This document shows, one piece after another, positions 1 through 9,513 of a stretch of 55,293 nt of DNA (the stretch's first letter is position 1; each line of letters opens with the position of its first letter). The position numbers and the translations under genes are program-made. The notes below the pieces were generated by a model, which saw only the letters and a list, made by a program, of their open reading frames with translations, was not told the origin of the DNA and did not search any database. This DNA is from Candidatus Krumholzibacteriota bacterium. GTDB lineage: Bacteria; Krumholzibacteriota; Krumholzibacteriia; JACNKJ01. The stretch spans positions 1 to 55,293 of the forward strand of contig JAFGBK010000005.1 of the NCBI GenBank assembly GCA_016933175.1, read 5' to 3'.

Positions 1-1401
1 CCCGCCGACGTCGCCATCGACGGCGACGGCGCGGGGCGCATCCTCTGGGCCGACCACTGCGACAGCCTGCGCATCGAGGGACTCACGTTCCGCAACGGCC
101 GCGGCGCGCTCTATTTCGAGTGGTGCTACGAGTACCGCGTCCGCCGCTGCGCGTTCATCGGCAATGTCAGCGGTTACGTCGCGGAACTCGAGCCGGCGGG
201 GGGCTCGTTCGAGGATTGCAGTTTCCGGGACAATCACACCAGCGTCGTGTCCGCCTCCATGGGCGACGGCGATTCGGGTTTGAAGAACTTCGAGGACTGC
301 GCCTTCCTGAACAACGCCGGCCGCGTTCTGGTGCTCTGGACAGCGGATGCCCGGTTCGAGCGCTGCCGTTTCGAGGGCAATGGTCAGGTCGCCAACGCGG
401 AGGACGCCTCATCCGTCGACTTCCGAACGTGCGAAATCGTGAACAATCGCGGCGCTACGTCCGGAGTGATCGACTGTCACCATACCCACCTGACCATGAT
501 CGACTGCCTGCTGGCCGGCAACCTGGGATTGCAGGAGGCAGGTGCCATAACCATTTCCGTCTCGAACCACACGCTGATGCGCTGCGCGTTCATCGGCAAC
601 ATCGGCGGCGAGGCGGGAGCGCTGATGCTGGATTACACGGCGGGGTCGGCCGACTCCTGCCTATTTCTCGGCAACCAAGGCCTCCAGGCGGGAGCGATCT
701 TCTGCAATCGCTGGTTCAGCTCATCCAGTGCGCTGGACTTCGCGAATTGCACGTTCGCCCGCAATGTGGGCCCGGCGGCGATCCGCTGCATCGAGAACTC
801 GCCAACCTTCGGCGCGTGCCTCGTATCTGGCAACCTCGGCATCGCGATCCACTGCGACGATGATGAGAGCGCGCCGGCACTCGCCTGCTGCGACCTCTTC
901 GGCAACGCCGGCGGCGACTGGACGGGCTGCGTGGCAGGCCAGGCCGACCTGTACGGCAACTTTTCCGCCGATCCGCGCTTCTGCAACCTGGCCGGCGGCG
1001 ACCTGCGTCTCGCGGGGGACTCGCCCTGCCTGCCCGAGCACAACGACTGCGCCGTCCTCGTCGGCGCCCTGGGTCTCGGCTGCCACGCCGCGGTGACGGC
1101 CTGCGACGATACCGGCGCCGCTGGCGGCCTGGCCTTCTCCGTGGCGCCCAATCCCTGCGGCGCCGGCGGCGCGCGGCTGCGCTGCGAGGCGCCCGCGGGC
1201 GCGGCCATCCGCGTGGACGTCCTCGACGTCGCCGGGCGCCGTTGCCGCCGCCTCGTCCTGCCGGCCGGCGCCGCCGGACCGCGCACCTTCGCCTGGGACG
1301 GACGCGACGACGCGGGCCGCCCGCTGGCCAGCGGCGTCTACCTGCTGCGCGTCGAGGCCGGCGGGATCCGCGAGACGCGCCGCGTCGTCCTGCTGCGCTG
1401 A
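1..1401 (+). CDS. Secreted right-handed beta-helix protein with FlgD-like C-terminal module (5' partial)
   Basis: The frame is open from the first base of the window, so the N-terminus is missing; 466 residues remain. The first ~320 residues consist of short, Cys- and Asn-rich strands that recur every 20-30 residues (CAFIGN, CSFRDN, CRFEGN, CTFARN), the pattern of a parallel right-handed beta-helix. The last ~85 residues hold NPCG, then VDVLDVAGRRCRRL and ASGVYLLR. This is the FlgD-like beta-sandwich that recurs at the end of the next two secreted proteins and probably acts as a C-terminal secretion or anchoring signal (inference). Such proteins usually bind or cleave surface polysaccharide, but no catalytic residues could be assigned. 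Codon use in the repeat part is less GC-rich than in the tail. Confidence 0.8.
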   Translation, partial: PADVAIDGDGAGRILWADHCDSLRIEGLTFRNGRGALYFEWCYEYRVRRCAFIGNVSGYVAELEPAGGSFEDCSFRDNHTSVVSASMGDGDSGLKNFEDCAFLNNAGRVLVLWTADARFERCRFEGNGQVANAEDASSVDFRTCEIVNNRGATSGVIDCHHTHLTMIDCLLAGNLGLQEAGAITISVSNHTLMRCAFIGNIGGEAGALMLDYTAGSADSCLFLGNQGLQAGAIFCNRWFSSSSALDFANCTFARNVGPAAIRCIENSPTFGACLVSGNLGIAIHCDDDESAPALACCDLFGNAGGDWTGCVAGQADLYGNFSADPRFCNLAGGDLRLAGDSPCLPEHNDCAVLVGALGLGCHAAVTACDDTGAAGGLAFSVAPNPCGAGGARLRCEAPAGAAIRVDVLDVAGRRCRRLVLPAGAAGPRTFAWDGRDDAGRPLASGVYLLRVEAGGIRETRRVVLLR

Positions 1402-1413
1402 GCCGCCGCCTGA

Positions 1414-1442
1414 TTCGTGCCGCCCGCGATTCGTGCTATCAT
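1414..1442 (+). promoter_or_regulatory. Candidate sigma70 promoter for the CapA-like gene
   Basis: TTCGTG at 1414-1419 and TATCAT at 1437-1442 are separated by 17 bp in the short gap after the beta-helix gene. Predicted transcription would start about 25 bases before the ATG at 1473. The -10 resembles the TATAAT and TACAAT boxes seen elsewhere in the window. Called by eye only. Confidence 0.4.
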
Positions 1443-1472
1443 TGAGGCATCCCCGATACCGGAGCGTGCCCC

Positions 1473-4400
1473 ATGAACGCCTCGTTGCGACCCTGCCTAG
1501 CCCTCGCCATCCTGACCGCCGCGCTGCTCGCCACCGCCGTGGCGATTCCGGCACTTGCTGCCACCACCAGCGTCGGCGCGAGCGCGGCGACGCCCCTAGC
1601 CGCTTCCGCGGCGCTCCGCGACGGCGCGCGCCCCCTCGTCATCGAGGACTTTGAGTCGGGCCCGCCCGCCCTGGGCGACTACCCCGGTCAGGACCAGCAG
1701 GGCGACCACTGGGAGCTGACCACCGACGCCTGGGAGGGCGGCCACGCCCTGCGCGTCTACGGCAACTGCTGGAAGACGCAGCCCATCGCGCCCCGGACGC
1801 TGGACGCGGCCACCTTCTGGCAGGTGGCCGTCAAGGTGGACAACCGCGGCGAGATGAGCGCCTTCGGCCTGAGCGACGGCGCCAACGAGCTCTTCTACAC
1901 CTTCGCCGGCAGCGAGCTGCCCGAGCCCGACAAGTGGTGGACCACCTACCAGGGCGCCTTCCCCCTGCAGGAGTGGCGCGTCTACCTGCTGCCCGTGGGC
2001 GAGGACTGGTACGCCACCCACGGCGTCTGGCCCGTCATCGACACGCTCGTCTACGTCAACGACGACGACGCGGCCCAGGACGTCGTCACCCTCTTCGACG
2101 CCGTCTGGGACGCCACGGCCGACATGCCCGTGGCGCCCAGCGTCTGGATCACCCACGTGGTGCGCGGCCAGACGAAGGTGGCGCGCGACCTGTGGCGCGT
2201 GGAGGTGCAGTTCTATGGCGCCGTGTACGACCCGGACTCGGAGACCCACGACCTGCTCTGGGACTTCGGCGACGGGAGCACCAGCGACGCGGCCGACCCG
2301 GCGCACAGCTTCCTCGTCCAGGCCGACTACGAGTACGCCGTCAGCTTCACGGCCACGGACCCCGACTGCCGCGCGGGCAGCGACACCTGCCGCGTGGCCG
2401 TGGAGCCCGGCCCCGGCGGCCCGCCGGTGACGTTCAACTTCGTGGGCGACGTCATGACCGCCCGCAACTACGAGTACCCCGGCGGCATCATCGACACGCA
2501 GGGCGTCGAGGCCATCTTCGAGCCGACCCTGCCCATCCTCGGCGAGGCGGCGGACGTCAGCGTCTGCAACCTCGAGTGCTGCTACACGGACCAGGGCACG
2601 CCCCACCCGACCAAGTTCTACACCTTCCGCAGCCGGCCCGAGAACATCGCCGGCATCGAGTACGCCGGCATCGACGTGGCCAACCTGGCCAACAACCACT
2701 GCATGGACTACGGCGAGGCGGGCATGCTGCAGACGGCGGCCGTCCTGGACAGCATCGGCATCCGCCGCGTGGGCACCGGCGTCAACGACTACTTCGCCCT
2801 CCAGCCAGCCTGGTGGACCGAGCGCGGCGTGCGCCTCGCCCTGCTGGGCCAGTGCAACTTCACCGAGCGCGAGTGGAACCACCAGCCCTTCACGGACGCC
2901 GCCGCCGCCAAGCCGGGCCACGCCTACCTGATCCCCAAGAACCTGGCGAAGGCCATCGGCGACGTCCGGCCCCAGGCCGACGTGGTCGTCATCCAGCTCC
3001 ACAGCGGCATCGAGTACGAGCTCGACCCGCCGCCCGAGGAGACCGCCTTCGGCGACGCGGCCCCGTACCCGGCGACGCCGGCGGCGACCGACCGCGCGGC
3101 CCTCGTCGAGGCCGACGCGCCGCCGGCCGGCGCGCCCGACCTGCGCCTGCGCAACGAACCCACGCCCGGCGAGCGGGCGCTGCGCCGGCTGGCCCTGGAC
3201 CTGGGCGCCGACATGGTCATCAACCACCACCCCCACGTCCTCCAGGGCTTCGAGTCCCATGGCGGCCGGCTCATCGCCCACAGCCTGGGCAACTTCGTCA
3301 TGGACCTGAGCTACGTGCAGACCTTCCCCACCATGGTCCTCGCACTCGAGGTCGGCCGCGACGGCATCCTGGGCACGTACGTCACGCCGGCGTGGATCGA
3401 CCACTTCATCCCGCGGCCGGCCACGGGCCGCCTGGGCCGCGAGATCCTGGACTGGCTGGCCGACAAGTCGCGCGCCATGGGCGCCCTGGTGGCCACCGAC
3501 CCGGCCACGATGACCGCCCGCGTCTACGCCGATCCCGGCGCCGCGCCCGCGCGCGTGGAGCAGCGCGTGGATCCGCTCGCCCTGCGCGAGGACGGCGAGG
3601 GCTTCCTGCGCACCGAGCCCCTGGAACTCGCCGGCGCGGGCAGCCTGTCGCGCCTGGTCTCCGTGGCGGGCGCGGGCGTTTCCGGCTGGGAGTACCGCCT
3701 GGGCCGCGAGATGCTCTGGCATGGCGGCTTCGAGGACGAGGGCGCCGACCTGTGGGACGTCAACTCTGGCGACGAGTGGCTGGATGACACCGAGAGCTGG
3801 GCCGGCGCGCGCTCGCTGGCCCAGCGCCGGAGCGCCGGGGCCGGGCAGTCCGTGGTCACGGACACCGAGAAGCACCTGATGTGCGACGGCGCCCTTGCCC
3901 ACACGGTCATCGCCGCCAGGAAGGGGCTGAACGCCGCCGGCGCCAACGTGCTGGCGCGATTCTACACGTCGGCCTACGCGGGCTCGCCCGTCTCGGAAAC
4001 GCCCCTCGATTCAGGCCTCGACGGCGACGCCGACTGGTTCGTCCAGTGGTGCGACCTGGACGCGCCCCCGGACGGCGACTGGTTCGAACTGCACTGCGTC
4101 CTCGACCCGCCAGCGGCGGGCGAGGCGCGCGCCTGGTTCGACGGCCTGCGCCTGGTCGAGTGGGAGGCCTGGCAGCCCGGCGCCGACGGGGCGGAAGTCC
4201 CCTGCCCGGGCAACACCCGCTACCTGCAGCTCAGGACCGAGGACGCCCTCGGCGGCCAGCTCACGCTGGTGCACGAGGCCACCCTCTTCGGCGACGCCGC
4301 CACGTCGGCGCCGGACACGCCGCCTCCTGCGCCCGCGGCCCTGCGCCTCGCCAGCCACCCCAACCCCTTCAACCCGCGCACCACCATCTTGCTGGAGATC

Positions 4401-4622
4401 CCCTCCGGCGTGGGCCTCGCGGACGCGAAGGTGGAGGTCTTCGACGTGCGCGGCCGGCGCCTGCGCACCCTGTTCCGGGGGCGCCTGCCGCGCGGCGCGC
4501 GCGAGGCCTTCGCCTGGGACGGCCGCGACGAGGACGGCCGGCGCCTGGCCAGCGGCGTCTATCTCTGCCGCGCCCGCGTGGACGGTGCCGCCGCCTGCCG
4601 CAAGCTCGTCCTTCTGAAGTAG
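1473..4622 (+). CDS. Secreted CapA-family (PGA_cap) phosphoesterase-like protein with PKD domain and FlgD-like tail
   Basis: This protein has 1049 residues. An N-terminal signal peptide (about residues 1-29) is followed by a ~190-residue beta-rich region. A PKD domain (about 222-312) contains LLWDFGDGSTSD. A CapA/PGA_cap domain starts near residue 320 with FNFVGDVMTARNYEY, continues with DVANLANNHCMDYG, and ends with MVINHHPHVLQGFE and HSLGNFVMD. CapA-family proteins have a metallophosphoesterase-like fold and are linked to poly-gamma-glutamate or capsule metabolism; the substrate here is unknown. The C-terminus has NPFNPRT, VEVFDVRGRRLRTL and ASGVYLCR, the same module as in the flanking secreted proteins. 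The start is supported by GGAG about 9 bases upstream and by the signal peptide. Large multi-domain secreted CapA proteins are unusual compared with the ~400-residue Gram-positive enzymes. Confidence 0.85.
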   Translation: MNASLRPCLALAILTAALLATAVAIPALAATTSVGASAATPLAASAALRDGARPLVIEDFESGPPALGDYPGQDQQGDHWELTTDAWEGGHALRVYGNCWKTQPIAPRTLDAATFWQVAVKVDNRGEMSAFGLSDGANELFYTFAGSELPEPDKWWTTYQGAFPLQEWRVYLLPVGEDWYATHGVWPVIDTLVYVNDDDAAQDVVTLFDAVWDATADMPVAPSVWITHVVRGQTKVARDLWRVEVQFYGAVYDPDSETHDLLWDFGDGSTSDAADPAHSFLVQADYEYAVSFTATDPDCRAGSDTCRVAVEPGPGGPPVTFNFVGDVMTARNYEYPGGIIDTQGVEAIFEPTLPILGEAADVSVCNLECCYTDQGTPHPTKFYTFRSRPENIAGIEYAGIDVANLANNHCMDYGEAGMLQTAAVLDSIGIRRVGTGVNDYFALQPAWWTERGVRLALLGQCNFTEREWNHQPFTDAAAAKPGHAYLIPKNLAKAIGDVRPQADVVVIQLHSGIEYELDPPPEETAFGDAAPYPATPAATDRAALVEADAPPAGAPDLRLRNEPTPGERALRRLALDLGADMVINHHPHVLQGFESHGGRLIAHSLGNFVMDLSYVQTFPTMVLALEVGRDGILGTYVTPAWIDHFIPRPATGRLGREILDWLADKSRAMGALVATDPATMTARVYADPGAAPARVEQRVDPLALREDGEGFLRTEPLELAGAGSLSRLVSVAGAGVSGWEYRLGREMLWHGGFEDEGADLWDVNSGDEWLDDTESWAGARSLAQRRSAGAGQSVVTDTEKHLMCDGALAHTVIAARKGLNAAGANVLARFYTSAYAGSPVSETPLDSGLDGDADWFVQWCDLDAPPDGDWFELHCVLDPPAAGEARAWFDGLRLVEWEAWQPGADGAEVPCPGNTRYLQLRTEDALGGQLTLVHEATLFGDAATSAPDTPPPAPAALRLASHPNPFNPRTTILLEIPSGVGLADAKVEVFDVRGRRLRTLFRGRLPRGAREAFAWDGRDEDGRRLASGVYLCRARVDGAAACRKLVLLK

Positions 4623-4870
4623 ACGCTGGTCCCGTGGTGATTGCAAAACCATAATTAACGAGTCAAATGTGCCGATTTGTCGCTTCTTGCGTGGCATATC
4701 GGTAATCTTTACCAGGATGCATTCATCGGATTGCTGCATTCCGACAGGCATCAATTACGCATCGCCGTGTCCGTTTTTATATGCTTGCTGCGCCGCCACG
4801 CAGTGTTACATGATATCCAACACATTCCACCGGAACACCTGCTCCCCCCTCGACAAGGAGCGCTCTCCCC
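4623..4870 (+). promoter_or_regulatory. AT-rich leader region upstream of the metalloprotease gene
   Basis: This 248-base gap is far less GC-rich than the surrounding genes and has no convincing reading frame. The best promoter candidate is TTACGC (4755-4760), 17 bp, then TATATG (4778-4783). A weaker alternative is TTGCTG followed by TACATG further downstream. A short hairpin GGTAA-tct-TTACC is also present. AGGAG just before the ATG at 4871 is the ribosome site. No known riboswitch was recognised. Confidence 0.35.
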
Positions 4871-7828
4871 ATGTCCAAGAAGATGATGCGAGGCATTCTG
4901 CCTGCGCTGGCGGGGCTCGTCCTCGTCGCCGCCACCTTCGCGCCCGCCCTGGCCCTGGCGCCGGTGCCGCAGAACGCCGACTACGAGATCCAGCTGCCTG
5001 CCTTCGACCTGCCTGGCCACCAGAGCCTCGCGCAGGACCTGGCAAGCTACGAGGCGGAGCACGCCCTCGCCGACCGCTACGGCGGATCGTGGCGCGTCGT
5101 GTCCTGGAACCCCCAGACGAACACGCCTCATCTGATGCAGGGCTCCGCGCGCCTGTCCCCCGGCGTGCGCGACGCCGGCGATCTCGCCGAGCGCGCCCGC
5201 GCCGTGGTGCGCGACAACGCCGCGCTCCTGCGCGTCGATCCCGAGCAGCTCGAGCTGCGCGCCACGCCCAACGCCCGCGGCAAGTGGGTGGCCCACTTCC
5301 AGCAGACCTGGCGGGGCCTGGAGGTCTGGCAGGCGCGCGTGCGCGTCGCCTTCTCCGCTGACGGCCGCCTGCTCCTGCTCGGCTCGGACTGCCACGACGA
5401 CATCGCCCTCGATCCCGCACCGGCGCTGCCCGCCGCCAGCGCCGTCGCGATCGCCAAGGCCGGGCTGCCCTTCGATCCGGCCACGGACACCGTCGAGGGC
5501 GAGCCGGAGCTGATGGTGCTGCCCTATCCCGTCTCGGCGACGGCGGTCGAGCACCATCTGGTCTGGCGCATGCGCGTGCGCACGGACAAGCCCCTGGGCG
5601 TCTGGGTGACCCACGTGGACGCCCACGATGGCACCATCCTCTGGCGCACCAATGACATCCGCTTCGCCCACGGCGGCGACAGCGAGGCCGAGGTCCAGCG
5701 CGGCACCTGGTGCGAAGGCACCGTGACCGTGCCTGTCCCCTACCTGCGCGTCGTCGTCAGCGGCCTGGGCACGGCGTACACGGACGCCGCGGGCGACTGG
5801 TCGCTCGCCGGGGGCAGCGGCTCCTACTCCGTGTCGGCCGACCTCTACGGCCCCTACGTGGACATCACCAACTACGGCGGCGACCAGGCCCAGTTCACCG
5901 GCACTGTCGCCGACGGCGTGCCGCTGACCATCCGCTTCGACGACGGCAACGCCCAGCGCGACGAGCGGGACACCTTCGACGCCGTCAACCTGATCCACTC
6001 CTTCTTCCAGAGCTTCGCGCCGGAGTACGGCTACGTGTTCAGCCTGATGCCCGCCCGCGTCAGCCGCACGGACTACTACTGCCCGGGCAACGCGTGGTAC
6101 GACGGCGTGAGCATCAACCTCTGCGCCGCCAGCGGCACTTACGCCAACACCGGCGAGATCCAGGGCGTCGTCCATCACGAGTACGGCCACGGCGTCCAGG
6201 AGGACCTCATCGGCTACCAGGGCGACCAGGGGCTGGGCGAGGGCAACGCCGACATCCTGGCCAACCTCATCACCCAGGACCCGGTCATCGCGCGCGGCTA
6301 CTGGATCAGCAACTGCGTCAGCGGCCTCCGCACCTCGGACAACAACCTGGTCTATCCCGACGACGTCATCGGTGAGCCGATTCACGACGCCGGCCGGGTG
6401 ATCGCGGGCTTCAACTGGGACGCCATGGAGCTGCTCCAGGCCCAGCACGGCGCCACGCAGGGCACCCACATCGCGGCGACCAACTGGCACTATGGCCGCC
6501 TGCTCCTGCAGCCGACCACGCAGCCCGACCAGGTCTACGCCACCTTCTTCGCCGACGACGACGACGGCGACATGGACAACGGCACGCCCCACTTCGACGC
6601 CTACTGCGAGGCCGCCGGGAACCACGGCTTCGACTGCCCGGAGGTCCTGGTGGGCGTGTTCATCAGCCACACGCCGCATCCCTACAGCGGCCAGCAGGTG
6701 GGCGGCTACTACGTCGAGGCCCAGACCCAGTCCCTCGGCGGCGGCGTCATCGTTCCGTCCAGCGTGGCGCTCCACTACCGGGTCGACGGCGGCGCCTTCC
6801 AGGACGTGGCCATGTCCGGCGGCAATCCCAACCAGTTCTCGACCGAGATCCCCCACCAGGCTTACGGCAGCGTCGTCGAGTACTACATCGAGGCCGCCAA
6901 CGACCTGGGCGCCACGGGCACCAGCCCGAGCAGCGCGCCGACCGACCTCCACTACTTCGCCGTGGGCGACGAGTTCAACGAGGAGATGGAGACGGCGACG
7001 GCGTGGGTCGCGGGCGCGGCCGACGACAACGCGTCCTCGGGCCAGTGGGAGCGCGCCGATCCGCAGGCCACCAGCTCGAACGGCGGCACCGCGCAGCCGG
7101 AGGACGACCATACGCCGGCCGGCACCCTGTGCTGGATCACCGGCGCCGCGGCCGGCTCCAGCGCCGGCAGCAACGACGTCGACGGCGGCAAGACCACGCT
7201 CTACTCGCCGGTCTTCGACCTCGCCGGCGCCGACGCCGCCTCGGTGACCTACTGGAAGTGGTACACCAACGACCTGGGCGGCGCCCCCGAGGCCGACTGG
7301 TGGAACGTGGCCGTCTCCAACGACGGCGGCCAGACCTGGACCAGCGTCGAGCACAGCATGGACGACACGACGGCGTGGACGCAGGTCAGCGTCAACCTGC
7401 TCAGCATCTTCGCGAGCCTCGACAAGGTCCAGTTCCGCTTCGTGGCCGAGGACGCGGGCTCCGGCTCGCTGGTGGAGGCGGGCGTGGACGACTTCGTCCT
7501 GCTGGCCAGCTTCGGCATGACGGGCGTGGACGACGGCCTGTCGGTGGGCTTCCCCACCGCCCTGGCCCAGAACCATCCGAACCCCTTCAACCCGCGCACG
7601 GAGATCCGGTTCTCCCTGGAGCAGGCGGGTTCGGCCCGCCTCCGCGTCTTCGACGCGGGCGGCCGGGTGGTCAAGGTGCTGGCGGACGGTCCGCTGCCGG
7701 CCGGCCAGCATCAGGTAGTCTGGGACGGCACCGATGCACGCGGGAACGCGGTCGCTTCGGGTGTCTATTTCTACAGGCTGGAAACGGACGAGCATTCCGT
7801 CAGCAAGCGGATGGTCCTGCTGAAGTAG
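4871..7828 (+). CDS. Secreted zinc metalloprotease (M4/M36 fungalysin-like) with propeptide and FlgD-like tail
   Basis: This protein has 985 residues: a signal peptide (about 1-28), a fungalysin/thermolysin-type propeptide region (about 60-270), a carboxypeptidase-regulatory-like beta domain, then the gluzincin core. The zinc motif is H436-E437-Y438-G439-H440, and E457 in GLGEGNADILA is the probable third ligand. Residues ~590-890 form beta-rich accessory domains, including a jelly-roll-like segment. The end carries NPFNPRT, LRVFDAGGRVVKVL and ASGVYFYR, the shared C-terminal module. The role is probably extracellular protein digestion with autoprocessing of the propeptide. The ATG at 4871 has AGGAG about 10 bases upstream. 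A strong hairpin follows the stop. Family placement between M4 and M36 is by motif only. Confidence 0.85.
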   Translation: MSKKMMRGILPALAGLVLVAATFAPALALAPVPQNADYEIQLPAFDLPGHQSLAQDLASYEAEHALADRYGGSWRVVSWNPQTNTPHLMQGSARLSPGVRDAGDLAERARAVVRDNAALLRVDPEQLELRATPNARGKWVAHFQQTWRGLEVWQARVRVAFSADGRLLLLGSDCHDDIALDPAPALPAASAVAIAKAGLPFDPATDTVEGEPELMVLPYPVSATAVEHHLVWRMRVRTDKPLGVWVTHVDAHDGTILWRTNDIRFAHGGDSEAEVQRGTWCEGTVTVPVPYLRVVVSGLGTAYTDAAGDWSLAGGSGSYSVSADLYGPYVDITNYGGDQAQFTGTVADGVPLTIRFDDGNAQRDERDTFDAVNLIHSFFQSFAPEYGYVFSLMPARVSRTDYYCPGNAWYDGVSINLCAASGTYANTGEIQGVVHHEYGHGVQEDLIGYQGDQGLGEGNADILANLITQDPVIARGYWISNCVSGLRTSDNNLVYPDDVIGEPIHDAGRVIAGFNWDAMELLQAQHGATQGTHIAATNWHYGRLLLQPTTQPDQVYATFFADDDDGDMDNGTPHFDAYCEAAGNHGFDCPEVLVGVFISHTPHPYSGQQVGGYYVEAQTQSLGGGVIVPSSVALHYRVDGGAFQDVAMSGGNPNQFSTEIPHQAYGSVVEYYIEAANDLGATGTSPSSAPTDLHYFAVGDEFNEEMETATAWVAGAADDNASSGQWERADPQATSSNGGTAQPEDDHTPAGTLCWITGAAAGSSAGSNDVDGGKTTLYSPVFDLAGADAASVTYWKWYTNDLGGAPEADWWNVAVSNDGGQTWTSVEHSMDDTTAWTQVSVNLLSIFASLDKVQFRFVAEDAGSGSLVEAGVDDFVLLASFGMTGVDDGLSVGFPTALAQNHPNPFNPRTEIRFSLEQAGSARLRVFDAGGRVVKVLADGPLPAGQHQVVWDGTDARGNAVASGVYFYRLETDEHSVSKRMVLLK

Positions 7829-7850
7829 CCCATCCGGCGTGACATCATAA

Positions 7851-7914
7851 GGGCGGTGAGCCATCTTCCCTCGCCTCCGGCTTCACAGTCGGCTCGGGAA
7901 GAGGCTCACCGCCC
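7851..7914. terminator. Long hairpin between convergent genes, probable bidirectional terminator
   Basis: Perfect 12-bp arms GGGCGGTGAGCC (7851-7862) and GGCTCACCGCCC (7903-7914) are extended inward, after one bulged A, by TCTTCCC (7864-7870) and GGGAAGA (7896-7902). The stem is thus 19 bp around a 25-base loop. It lies between the stop of the metalloprotease gene and the stop of the minus-strand MATE gene. There is no clear U-tract on either side. Confidence 0.6.
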
Positions 7915-7936
7915 TCCCTATCTCACTCCGCATTGG

Positions 7937-9313
7937 CTAGATCTTCAGGTGCTTCCATTTGCCCTGGCGATATCTCCACAGCAGGATGCTGCCCAGCACG
8001 GCGAAGTGCACCACTCCACCCGACCAGCCGCCGACGATCCCCCAGCCCAGCTTGTACGCGAACAGCAATGACAGCGGCACGAAGATGCCGTAGGCGCTGG
8101 CGGCGATGGCGATCATGGGAAAACGCGTGTCGCCGGCGCCGTGCAGGGCGCTGGTGAGGGTCATCTGCGTGGCGTCGCCGAACTGGAACATGGCCAGCAG
8201 GGGCAGGATGCTCACACCCGCCGCCACGACGGCCTCGTCCGCGGTGAAGAGGCGGAAGCACCACTGGCGGCCGGCGAGGAAGATCGCCGCCACGAAGCAG
8301 CAGTAGACCAGGTTCATGCGCAGCGTCACCCAGCCGCAGCGCTCGGCCATGGCCCGGCGTCCCGCCCCCAGGTACTGGCCCACCATGGTCGTGGCCGCCT
8401 TGGCGATGCCGTTGGCCGGCATGAAGGAGAAGCTGAGCAGCTGGATGCCGATCTGGCTGGCGGCGAGCTGGTCCGTGCCCAGGCGGCCCATGATGGCCAT
8501 GAAGATGGAGAAGCTGCCCATGTCCAGGAAGAACTGCCCGCCGATGGGCGCGCCCACCCGGATCAGGCGCCTCATGGCGTCGGGCCGGAAGGGATGCTCG
8601 CTGCGGCTGCCGTAGACGCGGTGGATCCGCGGCCGCAGGAACAGGATCAATCCCAGCGCCGCCGCCGACAGGTCGGCGATGGCCGTGGCCAGGCCGGCGC
8701 CCATGGTGGTCAGGCGCGGGAAGGGGCCCAGGCCGTAGATGAGCAGCAGGTCCAGGACCAGGTTGACGCCGTTGGAGGCGACGGAGATCACCATGGGCGT
8801 CTTCATGTCGCCGATGCCGCGGAAGAAGGCGTGGAAGGCGAAGGTGGCCAGCAGGAAGTAGGCGCCCGCCATGCGCACGCGCGTGTAGCGCAGGCATTCG
8901 TGGACCACCTCGGGCGCCGGGCGGGCCAGGGCGAGGATCCAGTCCATCTTCCAGAGGAACAGGTAGAGGATGGCCGCCCCCGCCACCGACAGGTAGAGGC
9001 CCTGCCAGGCGAAGGCGGGGCACTCGCGCAGGAGGCCGCCGCCCTTGGCCTGGGAGACGAAGGTGGCCACGCCCTGCACGACGCCGACGAAGAAGGTGTA
9101 GAGGGTCCAGATGAGGACGCCGCCGAAGCCGGCCGCGGCCAGCTCCACCTTGCCCACGCGGCCCAGCAGCATCGTGTCCACGGTCCACATGAGCGTGGCC
9201 GAGAGCATGCCGATCACCGTCGGGTAGGCGAGGTGCCAGGCCTCCTGCACGGAGCCGGCCGGCGCCCCCGGAACGATGATGCTCGCTTCGCGTTGCCCGT
9301 CGTGATCGACCAC
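7937..9313 (-). CDS. MATE family multidrug/toxin efflux transporter
   Basis: This 458-residue polytopic membrane protein has about 12 hydrophobic segments. The first MatE repeat begins near residue 28 with LAYPTVIGMLSATLMWTVD and VDTMLLGRVG; the second begins around residue 240 with RVGAPIGGQFFLDMG. MATE proteins exchange cations (Na+ or H+) for cationic drugs or metabolites across the inner membrane. The length matches the family (440-480). The start is a GTG at 9313 preceded by GGAGG at a good distance (9320-9324). The gene stands alone on the minus strand between convergent and divergent neighbours, so its substrate cannot be inferred from context. Confidence 0.9.
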   Translation of the reverse strand: MVDHDGQREASIIVPGAPAGSVQEAWHLAYPTVIGMLSATLMWTVDTMLLGRVGKVELAAAGFGGVLIWTLYTFFVGVVQGVATFVSQAKGGGLLRECPAFAWQGLYLSVAGAAILYLFLWKMDWILALARPAPEVVHECLRYTRVRMAGAYFLLATFAFHAFFRGIGDMKTPMVISVASNGVNLVLDLLLIYGLGPFPRLTTMGAGLATAIADLSAAALGLILFLRPRIHRVYGSRSEHPFRPDAMRRLIRVGAPIGGQFFLDMGSFSIFMAIMGRLGTDQLAASQIGIQLLSFSFMPANGIAKAATTMVGQYLGAGRRAMAERCGWVTLRMNLVYCCFVAAIFLAGRQWCFRLFTADEAVVAAGVSILPLLAMFQFGDATQMTLTSALHGAGDTRFPMIAIAASAYGIFVPLSLLFAYKLGWGIVGGWSGGVVHFAVLGSILLWRYRQGKWKHLKI

Positions 9314-9420
9314 CAGGTCCCTCCGGCCTCCGCCCCACGATGAAGCGGCGGGGCCGACGGCCCCGCCAGGAACCGCCCACGCTACCCGGAAGCCGCACCG
9401 GGCGCAAGCTCCCCGCCCCC

Positions 9421-9450
9421 TTGCGTCCGGCGCAGGCCTTCGGCTAGGAT
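9421..9450 (+). promoter_or_regulatory. Candidate sigma70 promoter for the thiolase gene
   Basis: TTGCGT (9421-9426), 18 bp, TAGGAT (9445-9450) lies in the divergent gap between the MATE gene and the thiolase gene. Predicted leader is about 57 bases. The same layout, TTGCGC-18-TAGCCT, precedes the Fe-S oxidoreductase gene at 35623. Confidence 0.45.
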
Positions 9451-9513
9451 GGGCCCGCGGGGCGCCCGCGTCCCGTGATCCCGCGACCCGTAACTCCGAC
9501 GAAGGTGGAAACC

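Noticed and set aside
1596-3902. A 768-codon open frame antisense to the CapA-like gene (and a similar 1037-codon frame at 4751-7864).
   Set aside because: High GC content removes stop codons from antisense frames. The translations are Val/Gly/Ala/Arg/Asp-rich with no domains, while the plus-strand frames carry signal peptides and clear motifs.
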